Under the pieces are notes generated by a model that searched no databases, was not told where the DNA came from, and worked only from the letters and a program-made list of their open reading frames with translations. A program made the position numbers and the translations under genes. From positions 1 to 42,794 of the forward strand of contig JAQMWT010000123.1 in assembly GCA_029834535.1 (NCBI GenBank): 42,794 nt of DNA. Reading direction: 5' to 3'. This DNA is from Chrysophaeum taylorii (taxonomy: Eukaryota > Sar > Pelagophyceae > Pelagomonadales > Pelagomonadaceae). Shown piece after piece: positions 26,700 to 36,341 of the stretch (positions are counted from its first letter, which is position 1; each line of letters starts with the position of its first letter).

Positions 26700-28890
26700 T
26701 GAATGGATGATCAAGGGACAGAACCCCGTGAACGTGCCGGACGGCCGAGGTGGGGTCTACAAGATAAAATCTTCGTTCGCCTCGTTTGACGAAAATTTCA
26801 CGTTTGTTCTGTTCGTTCTCGTACAACGACTGCCGCAGTCTGTCGTCTCCTCCCCCTTTCTCAAGAATACCGTCGCCGCGCTGAACGCCACGCATCGCTG
26901 GTTTGGCGTCCAATACTTGAAAAAAATGATCAGCTCAATCGCGAGGGCGCTCCATTCGAATATAAAGTCCGACCTCGCCATCGCAAAAAAATATCTTGGC
27001 AGCCGCTTCGTCGGATTGCAAGTCGACTTCTGGACCGACAACCAACAGAACTCCCACGGGTGCTTGACGGCGACGTGGATCGACCCTCAAACTCGCCGTC
27101 GTCGTCTTGCCGCTCTCGCGACGACGACGTTTCCTAACGCGTTCAAGAAAGACGGAAACATCGATGCCCGGGTGACGGGCGTGCTCGCGCAGTTTGATCT
27201 GACGTACGAGGTCTGCATCCTCTTCACGGCCGACGGGGGCGAGCGCTCGTTACTTATGAACAAAGCTATATGCCCTTGGCTCGTGTGCGTGTGCCACAAC
27301 ATGAAGCGGTGCGTCGTCAAGGCGCTCGGCTTTGAACACCAAGACGGCACGCTTGGGTTCGAGGACGAGACACCGGAGCCCGAGGCGAACACCTTCCTGC
27401 GCAAGATCCGTGGCCTCGTGACCTTCATCAAGAATTCGCCCAGGCAGCTCAAACTTTTGAGCCAGGTGCAGTCGTCCGCTAGGCGCCCCGTCGTGCGCCC
27501 GACTCTCGACGTCAGCACCCGGTGATGGTCGTCGCACACGATGCTGGAGAACTTCGTGCGCACCCGGCTCGACCTGACAGCGCTGTTCAACCAGTAAGCT
27601 CGAGACTATTCGAACTTCCCGATTACGCAGAACGACTTCATCACCGCGGCCCGTCTCGTTGCGACCCCGCCAAGAGCTTCGTGAAGACTCTAGAGGACCG
27701 AAAGTACTCGACCCTCAACAAGATCCTCCCCTTGATTCGGCGAGTCGATAGCGGTTACGAAACAGGTTACCTTTTCCGGGTAATGGCCGATCCCACGCAC
27801 CATACCGGTGGCACCGACGATGACAACGAAGATGATCTATTCGTAGAAGAGACAACGAGCGACATGGGCAAGTTTTCCCCCGACGTCATCGCCACCATGC
27901 GGAGTGAGATCAAGGACCGCTTTTCGCTCGATCCGGCGGACCACCGTTTCGCCCAGTGGAGTTCGGAAGTTCCCGAGATCCTGGTGCTGGCTCTCATTTT
28001 CGATCCCACTGTCGAACTGAGAAGGTACGAGACGCTCTCGGCGACATTCTGGAAATTCAACGCCGTGAGCGTCACCATGGCACCGGAGAAAAAGACCAAC
28101 ATTCTCAAGAATGCCAAGGAGCAGGTCGAAAAAATGCTGCAGTTTCAGTATGAAAACGCCAAGAAGAACGAGCCGACCCTCAGGCGTCACCTGCTGGAGG
28201 CCAACGAGGAAGGGCGCCGTCGCTCTTCTGTTGATGGCGGCGCACCCAAAGATGCCACACGCCGCCGGGTCAACTTGGACTCCGACTCGTCCGACGACGA
28301 CGAACCGGCGAGGATTCCGCCTTCGAGCGGCAAAACACTCCCCCGCCCGCGCCGTCCGCATTGAGCTTGGCCCCCTTCAGCAGATTCGCTCGAGTAGAGT
28401 CAAGAAAGACCAGCTTCCTAAGGGCGAAGATCAAATTCTCGCGTTCTGGGCGCTCCGAGAGGGCAAGATGCCCCTCACATTCCGCGTCGTCTGCAAGATC
28501 CTCGCCGCCTCCGCCTCCGAGGCCATGGTCGAGCGCACATTTTCCGCGCTCACGCACATCTTCCTCAACTTCCTCAACCGCGACAATATGGGCGAAGACA
28601 CTCGCGACTCCGTCGTTTTCGCCACGCTCAACCTCAACCAGATGAAGCGCGCGCAACCGGCTCAGGATGTACGCCAGGACCTCCACCCCGACGAGTACGC
28701 CGAAGCCCTCGCGCAGTTGGAGCGCGCGTCTGAGAGCGAGGAGACCTTTGCGATGACCGGGGGCGAGAGCCGGAAGAAGCGCCGTCTCGACGTCTCGTAC
28801 TGGTTTGAACAGGGGTTTCAGGACGGCGACCTACTCGAGGGCGCCGACGGCAACCTCGCGCCCGACCCCGTCGAAGAAAAAAAACGAGAG
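26700..28890 (+). pseudogene. hAT transposase, nearly full length, decayed
   Basis: The first frame (26707-27533) reads SFASFDENFTF, SSPFLKNTVAALN, then the catalytic region with Asp in FVGLQVDFWTDNQ, Asp in LFTADGGERSLL, and the C-x-C-H signature WLVCVCHNMKRCVV. A TGA splits the typical TRWSS motif (27523-27525), followed by TMLENFVRTRLDLTALF and further stops. A frame at 27522-28364 gives KTLEDRKYSTLNKILPLI, ALIFDPTVELRRYE and a charged insert. The dimerisation domain lies in a third frame: DQILAFWALREGKMPLTFRV, CKILAASASEAMVERTFSAL, and DSVVFATLNLNQMK. The protein ends around 28890. No terminal repeats or 8-bp duplication were identified. Confidence 0.8.
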
Positions 28891-29473
28891 CCTTGGCTTC
28901 CTCTAAAAAAAGAGCTGTGTTTCAAGTATGCCCGCCTCGTCTGCCTGCCCGCGCTCTCTTCTTCACGAGTTTCGTCGTGTCCCACCGCTCCTTTTCGTGC
29001 CTCTCTGCTGCCTTTCGCGCGGCTCCTGTGCTGCTGCACTTTCCACCTTCCCGCCGCCCTCCCGCGTCGTCCCTCTCTTCTCTACTCCGCCTCTCTCGCT
29101 TCTCTCGTCGTGAACCCACCCGCCTGCCTTGCCATACCGTGTCTCTCCTCCGCGCCTGCTGCCTGACGCGCGCCGGGGCGCGCGGGGGGCGGACCGCCCA
29201 GCCCACCGCCGGCCGCCCGCCGTATCCTTCTCCGTTGTTTGTTCTGGGGGTGGGCGGCCGCGCGGGCGGCGGTGTACGGCTTCTGACAGTCGACGCGCGC
29301 TGCTACTCACGCGACCGTCTTTGCCGCCAAAACAGTCATAACTAGCAAACTTGAGATGCGGGTGCGAGACGGGTACGGGACCTCCAACGATGCGGGTATG
29401 GCGAGGGTACGGCGGGGCGCTCGACGTGGGTACTTCGCCGACCCGGGTAGATGGCACACGCGGGTACGGCGCC
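28891..29473. other. C/T-rich and G/C-rich non-coding stretch
   Basis: A pyrimidine-rich plus strand (about 28930-29160), a GC-rich part and then diverged GGGTAC-type repeats that grade into the minisatellite. Long frames here are low-complexity artefacts. Confidence 0.5.
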
Positions 29474-29604
29474 GATCCGGGTACGTCGCCGATCCGGGTA
29501 CGTCGCCGATCCGGGTACTTCGCCGATCCGGGTCCTTCGCCGATCCGGGTACTTCGCCGATCCGGGTCCTTCGCCGATCCGGGTACTTCGCCGATCCGGG
29601 TACC
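29474..29604. repeat. 17-bp minisatellite
   Basis: About 7.7 tandem units of GATCCGGGTACTTCGCC with variants GTACG and GTCCT. Degenerate units extend on both sides (about 29420-29760). Because 17 is not a multiple of 3, all frames show a 17-residue repeat. Confidence 0.9.
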
Positions 29605-29789
29605 AGGACCCGGGGAGGCTGGGGGTCCAGGTGCGACGGGTAAAGAGGCTCTGCCGGGTACACCCACACCCGCTTGTGCACCCGGGTATGTCGACACCCG
29701 GGTGGCGGCGGCTCAGAGGGTACTAAGGGGGTCCCCACACCCGGGTACTGGACGCCCACCCAAATGGGACCCTACTGTTACTTGATTCA

Positions 29790-31427
29790 GGTTGCTTGAT
29801 CCACAAGACGATAAGTATCGCGGCCGCCGTTTACCCAAACTACTTAAGTCCCTGTACGGACTCAGACAACCCCCTTCACTTTGGAACAAAGAGATCGACA
29901 AATCTTTAGGAGTCTTGACTAGAAAAGACTGCGTGCTGATTCTTGCTTATATGTCCGTGTCTCTACTCATGCTCGCTTTCTTATCTGTAGTCTGTCTGTG
30001 GACGACATCGTCATAGTTCCTCATGATGAAGATCTTCGCACAGAACTCCAGGAAGCTCTGCGCCAACACTATTCTGTCGAGCAGTTTGAACCGGTTCACA
30101 CGCTCCTCGGAATGCGTGTCTGTCGAGCCTCTGATGGCTCTATATCACTGGATGTTCAAGCAAAGCTTGATGCTTTGTTCGATGATCATCCCATACTGAA
30201 AACGCCAACTCCATTGAAATACCCTATGTCTTCTACCTTTGTCTGCAAAGATGGCTCTCCCTCTACCGACGTGGAAGCCTACATTCATGATCACTTCGCC
30301 AATCTACTTGGCAAACTAATTTGCAGGCAAGTAGCCTGCCGACCGGATTTCTCGCGAGCCCTAGGACGATGCTCTCGAGGTATGCACTCTCCTACTTATG
30401 TGCACGTTCAGATGCTCCACCATCTTATACGGTATCTTAGCAAGCCCGAGAATAGAGCCCTTCGTCTTTGGTTCCATCCTAAGGGCAATGCCATCGAGAA
30501 CCATTTACGCATCATTTCCGCTAACCGAGTTGGCCTATCTACCATAGTTGATTACCAAGAAAGAGATATGGCCGTTGGCAAATTTGACCCTCTTGTCGCC
30601 ATGGTTGATGGTGACAACGCCCCATCCCTTGCTCAAGAAGACAGGAAATCAACCGCAGGTTTTGTCTTCTACCTCTTCAACTGCCTTATCTGTTGGAAAA
30701 GCAAACTACAGCCCATCGTTTCATGCTCTACACATGAAGCAGAGCTCATTGCTCTGATAATCGGCGCTGATGGAGCAGTTTGGCTCCGCAAGCTACTGCT
30801 CGAACTGTCCTTCGTGCTCAATCCCACATTCTTCATTATCACGCATGCTGATGAGGATCCTCCAACCGATTTCGATGCAGACAACAACCCTATAGCTGAG
30901 GATATGCGATTTATCAGAAGCCTACCACTACGTTCGCAGTGGGACGGGGTATGGCCGGGGGGCGCAGATGGAAGGTTATGGACGAGTTGGTTGTCAGTCA
31001 CATCGCGATCTCCTCCTCGCATGGCGACAAGCTTGATGATCACTCTCCGCCGACCCACCTTTCGGCGCCCCTCGTCTACAGGCCCGTGATTCCGGACTGG
31101 CTCCTGTCGGTCCGGCCTGGCTCCCATGCTCAGGAGAGGTCTGAAGTTAGTTAGTTAGCTACCACTCCGGTCAGACATTGCTGCAACCGTACGCACTTCT
31201 AACAATCCGGACAGCTCTTCCCGTAGCAAAGCTCTGTCTACTCGTTGGTTCAAGATCGGGGAATTCGTTGCTTTGCAAAAGATCCGCGTTCATCACGTCC
31301 CTGGCAAGTTAAATGTGGCTGATGGCTTTACCAACCTCTTGCAGCCGACCTTGCTGCATTTCGTTCTCTCCTAGGTATGTGCACCATATCCACTCTGACT
31401 CGACCCAAGGAGAAACCTAACTGCTAA
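29790..31427 (+). pseudogene. Reverse transcriptase-RNase H of element B
   Basis: RT motifs: LLDPQDDKYRGRRLPKLLKS, LYGLRQPPSLWNKEI, then (after a shift near 29960) the catalytic LSVDDIVIV at 29992-30018, VHTLLGMRVCR and TPTPLKYPMSS. The connection reads ANLLGKLICRQVACRPD and GRCSRGMHSPTYVHVQML. RNase H: AMVDGDNAPSLAQEDRKSTA, GFVFYLFNCLICWKSKLQP and STHEAELIAL; then retroposon copy 4 interrupts. Coding resumes with STRWFKIGEFVALQK and VPGKLNVADGFT, with a one-base deletion before a TAA at 31425. The active site reads Ser-Val-Asp-Asp where Tyr/Phe-Val-Asp-Asp is usual; element I has the same Ser. Confidence 0.85.
30930..31158 (+). mobile_element. TTAG-tailed retroposon copy 4, 5' truncated
   Basis: 229 bp between two copies of CTACCACT (30922-30929 and 31159-31166), with the tail GTTAGTTAG. 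It begins ACGTTCGCAGTGGGACGG, which matches the middle of copy 1, so the 5' part is missing as expected of incomplete target-primed reverse transcription. It splits RNase H of B. Confidence 0.9.
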
Positions 31428-31434
31428 CCCTGGT

Positions 31435-31455
31435 GACCGAAATGTCGTTAAGCTA
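31435..31455 (+). other. 21-bp junction box, RNase H/ORF-X (B)
   Basis: GACCGAAATGTCGTTAAGCT plus A. It reads V-T-E-M-S-L-S followed by TAG, and ORF-X goes on in the same frame. Confidence 0.8.
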
Positions 31456-32693
31456 GCCCTTTCTTTTTACCACTACCTCTACTTGCGTCGCCAATGCCTT
31501 ACTCGGCATTGCGCCCGTCTCTTCCTTGGGGAGTATCACTGCACGTCGCGAGCCCCCTCGCTCTCTTGCTCCTGTTGAGTCGTTAACTACACCCCCAGGC
31601 TCAAATCGCAGGAAGCCTACTCGAGACGACATTACCCAGCTGTTGTCTCGCTCTGCTTCATCGATGCGAGCGGAACTCTCAACCCTTATAACACTCGCCG
31701 ACGTTCTTACGTTCAATCTCAACGACTATGCAAACTGCTTGCCGGTCGTGGAAGTGTACAGAATACCACTCACTAACTTCCTTGCTATCTTCGCGCGTAT
31801 GGAACTTCCGTCAGCCTTAGATGCAATTCATGTGTCCAACAACACTTTCGCTTTCATGGAGCTATCTGCCTTCCTTTCTATACGTGCTCCTGTGGTGGTC
31901 ACCTTGGCATCTGCTCCTGCTATCAAGGCTACAATCTGCACGCGTGGGGGCAATAAGGATTCTCAATAATACATTTCGTTGTTTGCAGTGCCTCGGAAAT
32001 CATGGGGTACCACAGATTTCGATGTTGTAGCGTACAAAAAGAAGATGACCACCGAGCCTCCAAAGGCTGTCACAGAACACATATCCTGTCCTTCCACCTG
32101 GCTAACGCGTTCATTCCCATCTCCTCCCTCACAGTCTCTCTTTGCTATGCGTTCGCTAACGCTGACCATATCAAGTGTAGTTTGCAAGTTTTCGCTCGCC
32201 ATGCTACTACTACGTCTTTCCCTTGTGAACCGTCTCCTGCTGGCCATCTCCGGGCCACGATAATCATGGTCCACTTCCTTTCCCCTGAGCTTCGTGCTCT
32301 CCTACAGGATATATCTGATCAGCCTGATTTACCCGCTGACATTGTCCTCCTTTCTGCAGTCACCACAGATTTATATCAGATTCCGTATCCCCTGAATTCG
32401 AAAAAGATAACCAGACTGCAATTGAAGCACTTTTCCTTCTTGGTTGCTGTGGCACGCTCTCAAGCTAAGCGGTATTCGGTTATTAGGCCAAGTGCATATG
32501 CTACCACCATGGAAATTATGTCACAATCGCTCATCCGTCATATTGCGGATTACAACTCAACTTCAGACGAAACCAAGCCGCCATCTGTCTTTGATGACAT
32601 TCAGTCCTCTGCCTTTACAGATACTGAGCGGGAAGATTTTGCGAAGCTGCTGGCTTCGAAATGTTCTCAACTACACGCTGAACTTACAGCTTC
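31456..32693 (+). pseudogene. ORF-X of element B
   Basis: The frame is open from directly after the TAG of the box to 31969, without needing a start codon, and contains TRDDITQLLSRSASSMRAEL, VLTFNLNDYANCLPVVE and VYRIPLTNFLAIFARMELP. The last matches A's FRVPVTPFLSSLTRVELTLP. After a frameshift near 31975 the second part (within 32002-32793) gives VHFLSPELRALLQDISDQ, KHFSFLVAVARSQAKRYSV and SLIRHIADYNSTSDETKPP, up to the next box. Family unknown. Conservation between A, I and B at protein level, despite DNA divergence, argues that it was a real gene. Confidence 0.6.
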
Positions 32694-32714
32694 GACCGAA
32701 ACGTCGTTAATCTA
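32694..32714 (+). other. 21-bp junction box, ORF-X/ORF-Y (B)
   Basis: GACCGAAACGTCGTTAATCT plus A. In the ORF-X frame it reads S-T-E-T-S-L-I-Y. It lies 1259 bp after the previous box of B. Confidence 0.8.
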
Positions 32715-33483
32715 CCCGCCTAAATTCCCATCCTTGGCTGCAACCTCCCCTTCCCATACCGCTACTGTTACCTTGTCCAACCAAAACTCTTAGGTTCTGT
32801 CAGCTAATGTGGAGCCTCTCACTCAACGTGTTGACAGTCTTCAAGCGTTAGTCGATCAACAAACCAAGAAAATACAAAGTCCGACTTCCGAGAATTCTCT
32901 CTTACGCTCCGATTTGGCAAAAGACTTCACTACCGTCAATACCCTAGAACACCGTCTGTTTCCACCTACGTCCAATATATATATATATGTACTCCTCGTA
33001 ACGTCGTTTAAAATGTGTGCAGTCCTTAACCGACTCGCTCGGGTATTATATGATCAACACGATCTTGTGCACAGTGTCGCTGATGATACTCTTATTCATC
33101 TCCGCAATGATCTAAATCAAACCACACAGCACTCTTCTCTTCAACAATATGCTGAGTTACACCATGACCCTTTTATTGTGCCACATTTCGTTGAAGATCA
33201 CTTAGAAGAATTGCAACTGAGTGATTTCATTCCACAAATCCTGGACGGGATCCTCGCACTCACACATCGACTTGTTCCCCAACACTGCTCCGCCAAATGT
33301 GTAACTTCATCGCATGATTCATCTCCTGAGGGTGATGGCGTTTCTGCCATCTGCGGAATAGAAGAGAACCAAGCGATATCCTTGCAACCCAAAGCTCTCC
33401 CCCTACTCTCGCTTTTTGAAGTTTCACAAGCTCTTGCCAAAAGCATCCAAAGTGTCACCTCTTTGACCAAACCCAAATTCTGA
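32715..33483 (+). CDS. ORF-Y of element B, predicted coiled-coil protein
   Basis: After the box the frame runs to TAG at 32791; the main frame is then 32809-33483 (224 codons). It shows a heptad-like VEPLTQRVDSLQALVDQQTK and SENSLLRSDLAKD region, then LEHRLFPPTSNIYIYVLLV, DQHDLVHSVADDTLIHLRND, VEDHLEELQLSDFIPQILDG and a Ser-rich tail. It aligns with ORF-Y of A and I from the coiled coil through the HLR block and is the most intact copy. It is the last ORF before the purine tract. Function unknown; oligomerisation is inferred. Confidence 0.55.
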
Positions 33484-33636
33484 CACTCTCACCTTTACAT
33501 ATGACCTTACATCTGAATACGAACAACAGGTGTGCTTCTTCATGTGGCCTCTGTAGTTTCACACCTTTCTTGCTGTTCATCTACTGCTACTTCCATCTCA
33601 TCACTTTCTCTTAAGACATCAGATTGCTTTGCATTC

Positions 33637-33653
33637 TAGACATCTCGAGGGGG
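33637..33653 (+). other. Polypurine tract of element B
   Basis: TAGACATCTCGAGGGGG, adjacent to the LTR start. Same as in A and I. Confidence 0.7.
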
Positions 33654-33963
33654 TGGAGAGAAATCTACTGACTCTTACCCCTATTCCGTCCGTTGAGAAC
33701 GCGACATCTCCCTTACCCTTCTCCTTCCTTTTTCACCAAATCAATAGTCCTCTGATATGTGCTCACGCTCATCATCATGGTCTAGCGTGTCTCGTAGGTA
33801 TGTAGGATCACATGTTAACCTAGGTGTTGTCCTATGTATCGTCTGTCGTGTGCTGAGGCTAGGGGAACTAGCCTGCTCCCTGAACTTAACCTGCCAGACC
33901 CACACGGTGAGACGGGATGGTTATTCGGTGACTTTAAACCACTGCCTCGCGGAATTCTCTGCA
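33654..33963 (+). repeat. 3' LTR of element B (310 bp)
   Basis: Starts TGGAGAGAAATCTACTG and ends AATTCTCTGCA. Diverged from the LTRs of A, HC and I but alignable over its whole length (CTTACCC..TCCGTCCGTTGA, AGTCCTCTGATATGTGC, GAGACGGGATGG). Confidence 0.75.
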
Positions 33964-34276
33964 AACGACGCATAGGTCTCAGAATATTTCTGCCAGTTAA
34001 CCTTAGTAAATCCCGTATATTCACGATCAGACCAGGCTTCATCATAGATGATGAGACGAGGGAACTGATCACCCTGGTCGCAAATAACATCTTTGACCTG
34101 TGGATCAATCTCAGGACGAGCGAGATTGTACTCATTGCGAAAGAATAGCATAGTAAGCGACACCTTCTCGTCCGAAGTGAGAGTATGATAGGCCGGCATA
34201 TAGTGCCAAGCCCGGAGATGATCTGGCAGCTCTGACATAGAAGATTGGCTATGATCTTTGACCTGTTCTTGTTGTC
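33964..34276 (-). pseudogene. gag1 fragment between two LTRs
   Basis: The minus-strand frame reads MSELPDHLRAWHYMPAYHTL, SDEKVSLTMLFFRNEYNLA, RPEIDPQVKDVIC and TKVNWQKYSETYASF, matching gag1 of HC (REWHFTNEAF..., DNEVKALRPEINLRF, WHTYQNTYATF). The gene is cut on both sides: by the LTR end of B at 33963 and by the LTR end of I at 34277. There is no PBS next to the LTR at 34277, so this is target sequence, a third gag1 copy into which other elements inserted. Confidence 0.65.
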
Positions 34277-34590
34277 TGCAGAGCATTAGCAAGCAGTGGT
34301 AAGTCACCTGGGAAACCATCCCGTCTCATCATGAACGTCTGGAAGTATTTAATTCGGGGAATGAAAAGGCATGTCCCCTATATCCTCAGAACACGACAGG
34401 CGGCATCTAGAACTACACGAGAAAGGTAAAGTGTATAGTGCTACATACCTCGGGACGCGGTAGACCATGATGATGAGCGTAGGCACAAATCAGAGGACTA
34501 TTTGATTGTGTAGAAGGGAAGAAGAAGGGTAAGGAAGAGATCACGCTCTTAACGGACGGATAAGGGTAAGAGGCAGCAGATTTCTCTGCA
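34277..34590 (-). repeat. 3' LTR of element I (314 bp)
   Basis: On the plus strand TGCAGAGCATTAGC to GATTTCTCTGCA, nearly the same as the LTR of A reversed. The purine tract CCCCCTCGAGATGTC (minus: GACATCTCGAGGGGG) abuts it at 34591-34605. Confidence 0.85.
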
Positions 34591-35375
34591 CCCCCTCGAG
34601 ATGTCTTAAGCGCAAGGTGCGACTGTAGAGCATCTCTTGAGAAAGATGATGATGAAGAAAAAAGAGGGAATGCAGTCTTGATGGTCACAGAGGTCACGTA
34701 CGAAGCATCAAGAGTATAGACGGGTCTTAGGACTTGGACTTGGTGGAGCTGAGAGTCGATTTGACCCCTTTTTTTTTTTTTTTTTGAACAGAACATTAAG
34801 AAACACAGATACAACCGACAGTGTGTTAGGATTGTCAGCTTCTGCTGTAAGGTGGTGAACACCAATAGCTGAATGATGTGGTGTCAAGAGAAGGGTGAGT
34901 GCAAGCAGAGCATTCAGTATGGATGGTGACAGAGAATCTAGTTGAAAGGTGTCCAGTTGGTTTTCCAAAAAGGTTGGACTTGGCGAACGAAGATAGAAGA
35001 GTCTTCAGATTCACATGAGAGCGGACAGAATGCTCTGAAGCATGAGAGCAACTTGTCACGCAGATGAAGGAGGTGATCGTCCGGGGAGGAGTGGTTGGTA
35101 GCATGTTGGTCATGAGCGGTGAGTGTTAAGCGAGACAACAGCTCTGTGATCTTGTGCAGTGTATAAGTAATACGTGGGTGTTGGCTGTAGGAGGGAAGAG
35201 CCGGTTCTCCAGGGAGGTGATTGAAGCAATGGCAGCCTCGGTAATATAGATTCGAAGAGTTTCCTGGAGTTGGTCGACTTGTTGGCACAAGACGTCGAAA
35301 TCAGCAAGCGAAGCAGAAGGCGTAGGTGACGATGGCGAAGATATTTCCAGAGTAGCGTCTAGCGTGGAGTGTGAG
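34591..35375 (-). pseudogene. ORF-Y of element I
   Basis: The frame from the box (35398-35126) reads TETSLSCSHSTLDATLEIS, FDVLCQQVDQLQETLRIYI and SLENRLFPPTANTHVLL, like A. It then shifts into 35288-34938 and 35113-34835, so at least two frameshifts are present. A T-run near 34769-34785 marks the 3' end region. It is followed by the purine tract. Confidence 0.55.
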
Positions 35376-35396
35376 CAGCTTAACGACGTTTCGGTC
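35376..35396 (-). other. 21-bp junction box, ORF-X/ORF-Y (I)
   Basis: On the minus strand GACCGAAACGTCGTTAAGCT plus G; reads L-T-E-T-S-L-S. Confidence 0.8.
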
Positions 35397-36320
35397 AACG
35401 TTAAAAAAGGGGGTGCAGGAAGCCTTAATGTTCTGCCCGAGCATAAGTGTGGCCGAACATTACATCCCGGAGTGATAGCGGTTCTGTATCATCAGAGGAT
35501 GATGCGTAGTCGTCAAGATGTTGTACACGCAATCGAGCAACAGTAGTAATCAAATGCTGAATGGATGGCTTGTATAGCCTGAGCTGTGCGACTCTGTGTT
35601 CGAACACGAGTCACAAGTAACTGATCGGTGTTGTGATAATGGGGATGTGACCATTCTTCTTATGGTCGTCCATGTTGAGGTGACTCAGCACTTCAGTGGG
35701 GAGTTCACGAGGTGTTTGTGCCTTGGAACGGTACGTAGTCGAGACTAGGAAAGTCGGTTGTCCACGATCATTGAGGCACTGCGCAAAAAAAAAAGGAAAG
35801 CGACAAAATGAGACGTTCGCGTTTGGGGCATCTGTAGCAGCCAATAGAAGCAATAGCAGGAGCAGCCTCCCAATGTATAGTAATGCGTAAGCGCATGGAT
35901 ATGAATGTGGTCAGGTCTACAAACAATGAAAAGTCAGTAGACTCATAGGTCAGTGTGAGTTCCACGCGCATAAAAGAAGAGAGAAATGGGGTGACAGGGA
36001 CACGGAAGTTCTCAAGGAGAGAGATTCCTCGCTCGTAAGCAGCATAGTAAATACTGAGGCCGTCCTGGAACGTCGTCAGCGACTGAGGTGAGATATGCAC
36101 GGCGAGTGTTGGTGCAAACGCAGCAGCCAGTGTGGTAGCAGTAGTAGCGGTCATGGTTCGTTGCGTTTGCGACAACCTGGGGGGAGGTTCGGCCGAGGAG
36201 AGTGAGAAAGGACTGTCCTTCAACCGACTAGGGAGATGCCGCGGCCACGGGAGTGTCGGAAAAGACATGAGCAACACTCGCACGCGTACAAAAATTTGGC
36301 AAAGAAGGTAAGGCCAGGGC
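35397..36320 (-). pseudogene. ORF-X of element I
   Basis: Directly after the TAG of the box the same frame runs on without a stop to 35768: RLKDSPFSLSSAEPPPRLSQ, the MTATTATTLAAAFAPTLAV stretch, LTTFQDGLSIYYAAYERGI and FRVPVTPFLSSFMRVELTL. After 35768 the homology with A continues in other frames (35853-35611 and 35607-35425). It supports the view that ORF-X is read in the pol frame behind one stop codon. Confidence 0.6.
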
Positions 36321-36341
36321 TAGTTTAACGACGTTGCGGTC
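36321..36341 (-). other. 21-bp junction box, RNase H/ORF-X (I)
   Basis: On the minus strand GACCGCAACGTCGTTAAACT plus A, then G completing TAG. It reads T-A-T-S-L-N-stop in the ORF-X frame. Confidence 0.85.

Larger units (their letters stand above)
29790..33963 (+). mobile_element. Copia-like element B, 5' truncated (RT to 3' LTR)
   Basis: It starts within RT right after the minisatellite region and continues through RNase H, box, ORF-X, box, ORF-Y, purine tract and LTR. The proteins are clearly homologous to A and I but more diverged, so it is a sister subfamily. The 3' LTR end abuts a gag1 fragment on the opposite strand. Confidence 0.85.

Noticed and set aside
27087..28361. Several minus-strand frames of 95-174 codons
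   Set aside because: Antisense of the hAT transposase; compositional artefacts of GC-rich codons.
28963..29697. 244-codon minus-strand frame and overlapping plus-strand frames
   Set aside because: They are produced by the 17-bp minisatellite and a low-complexity GC-rich stretch; the residue repeats mirror the DNA repeat and no domain is visible.
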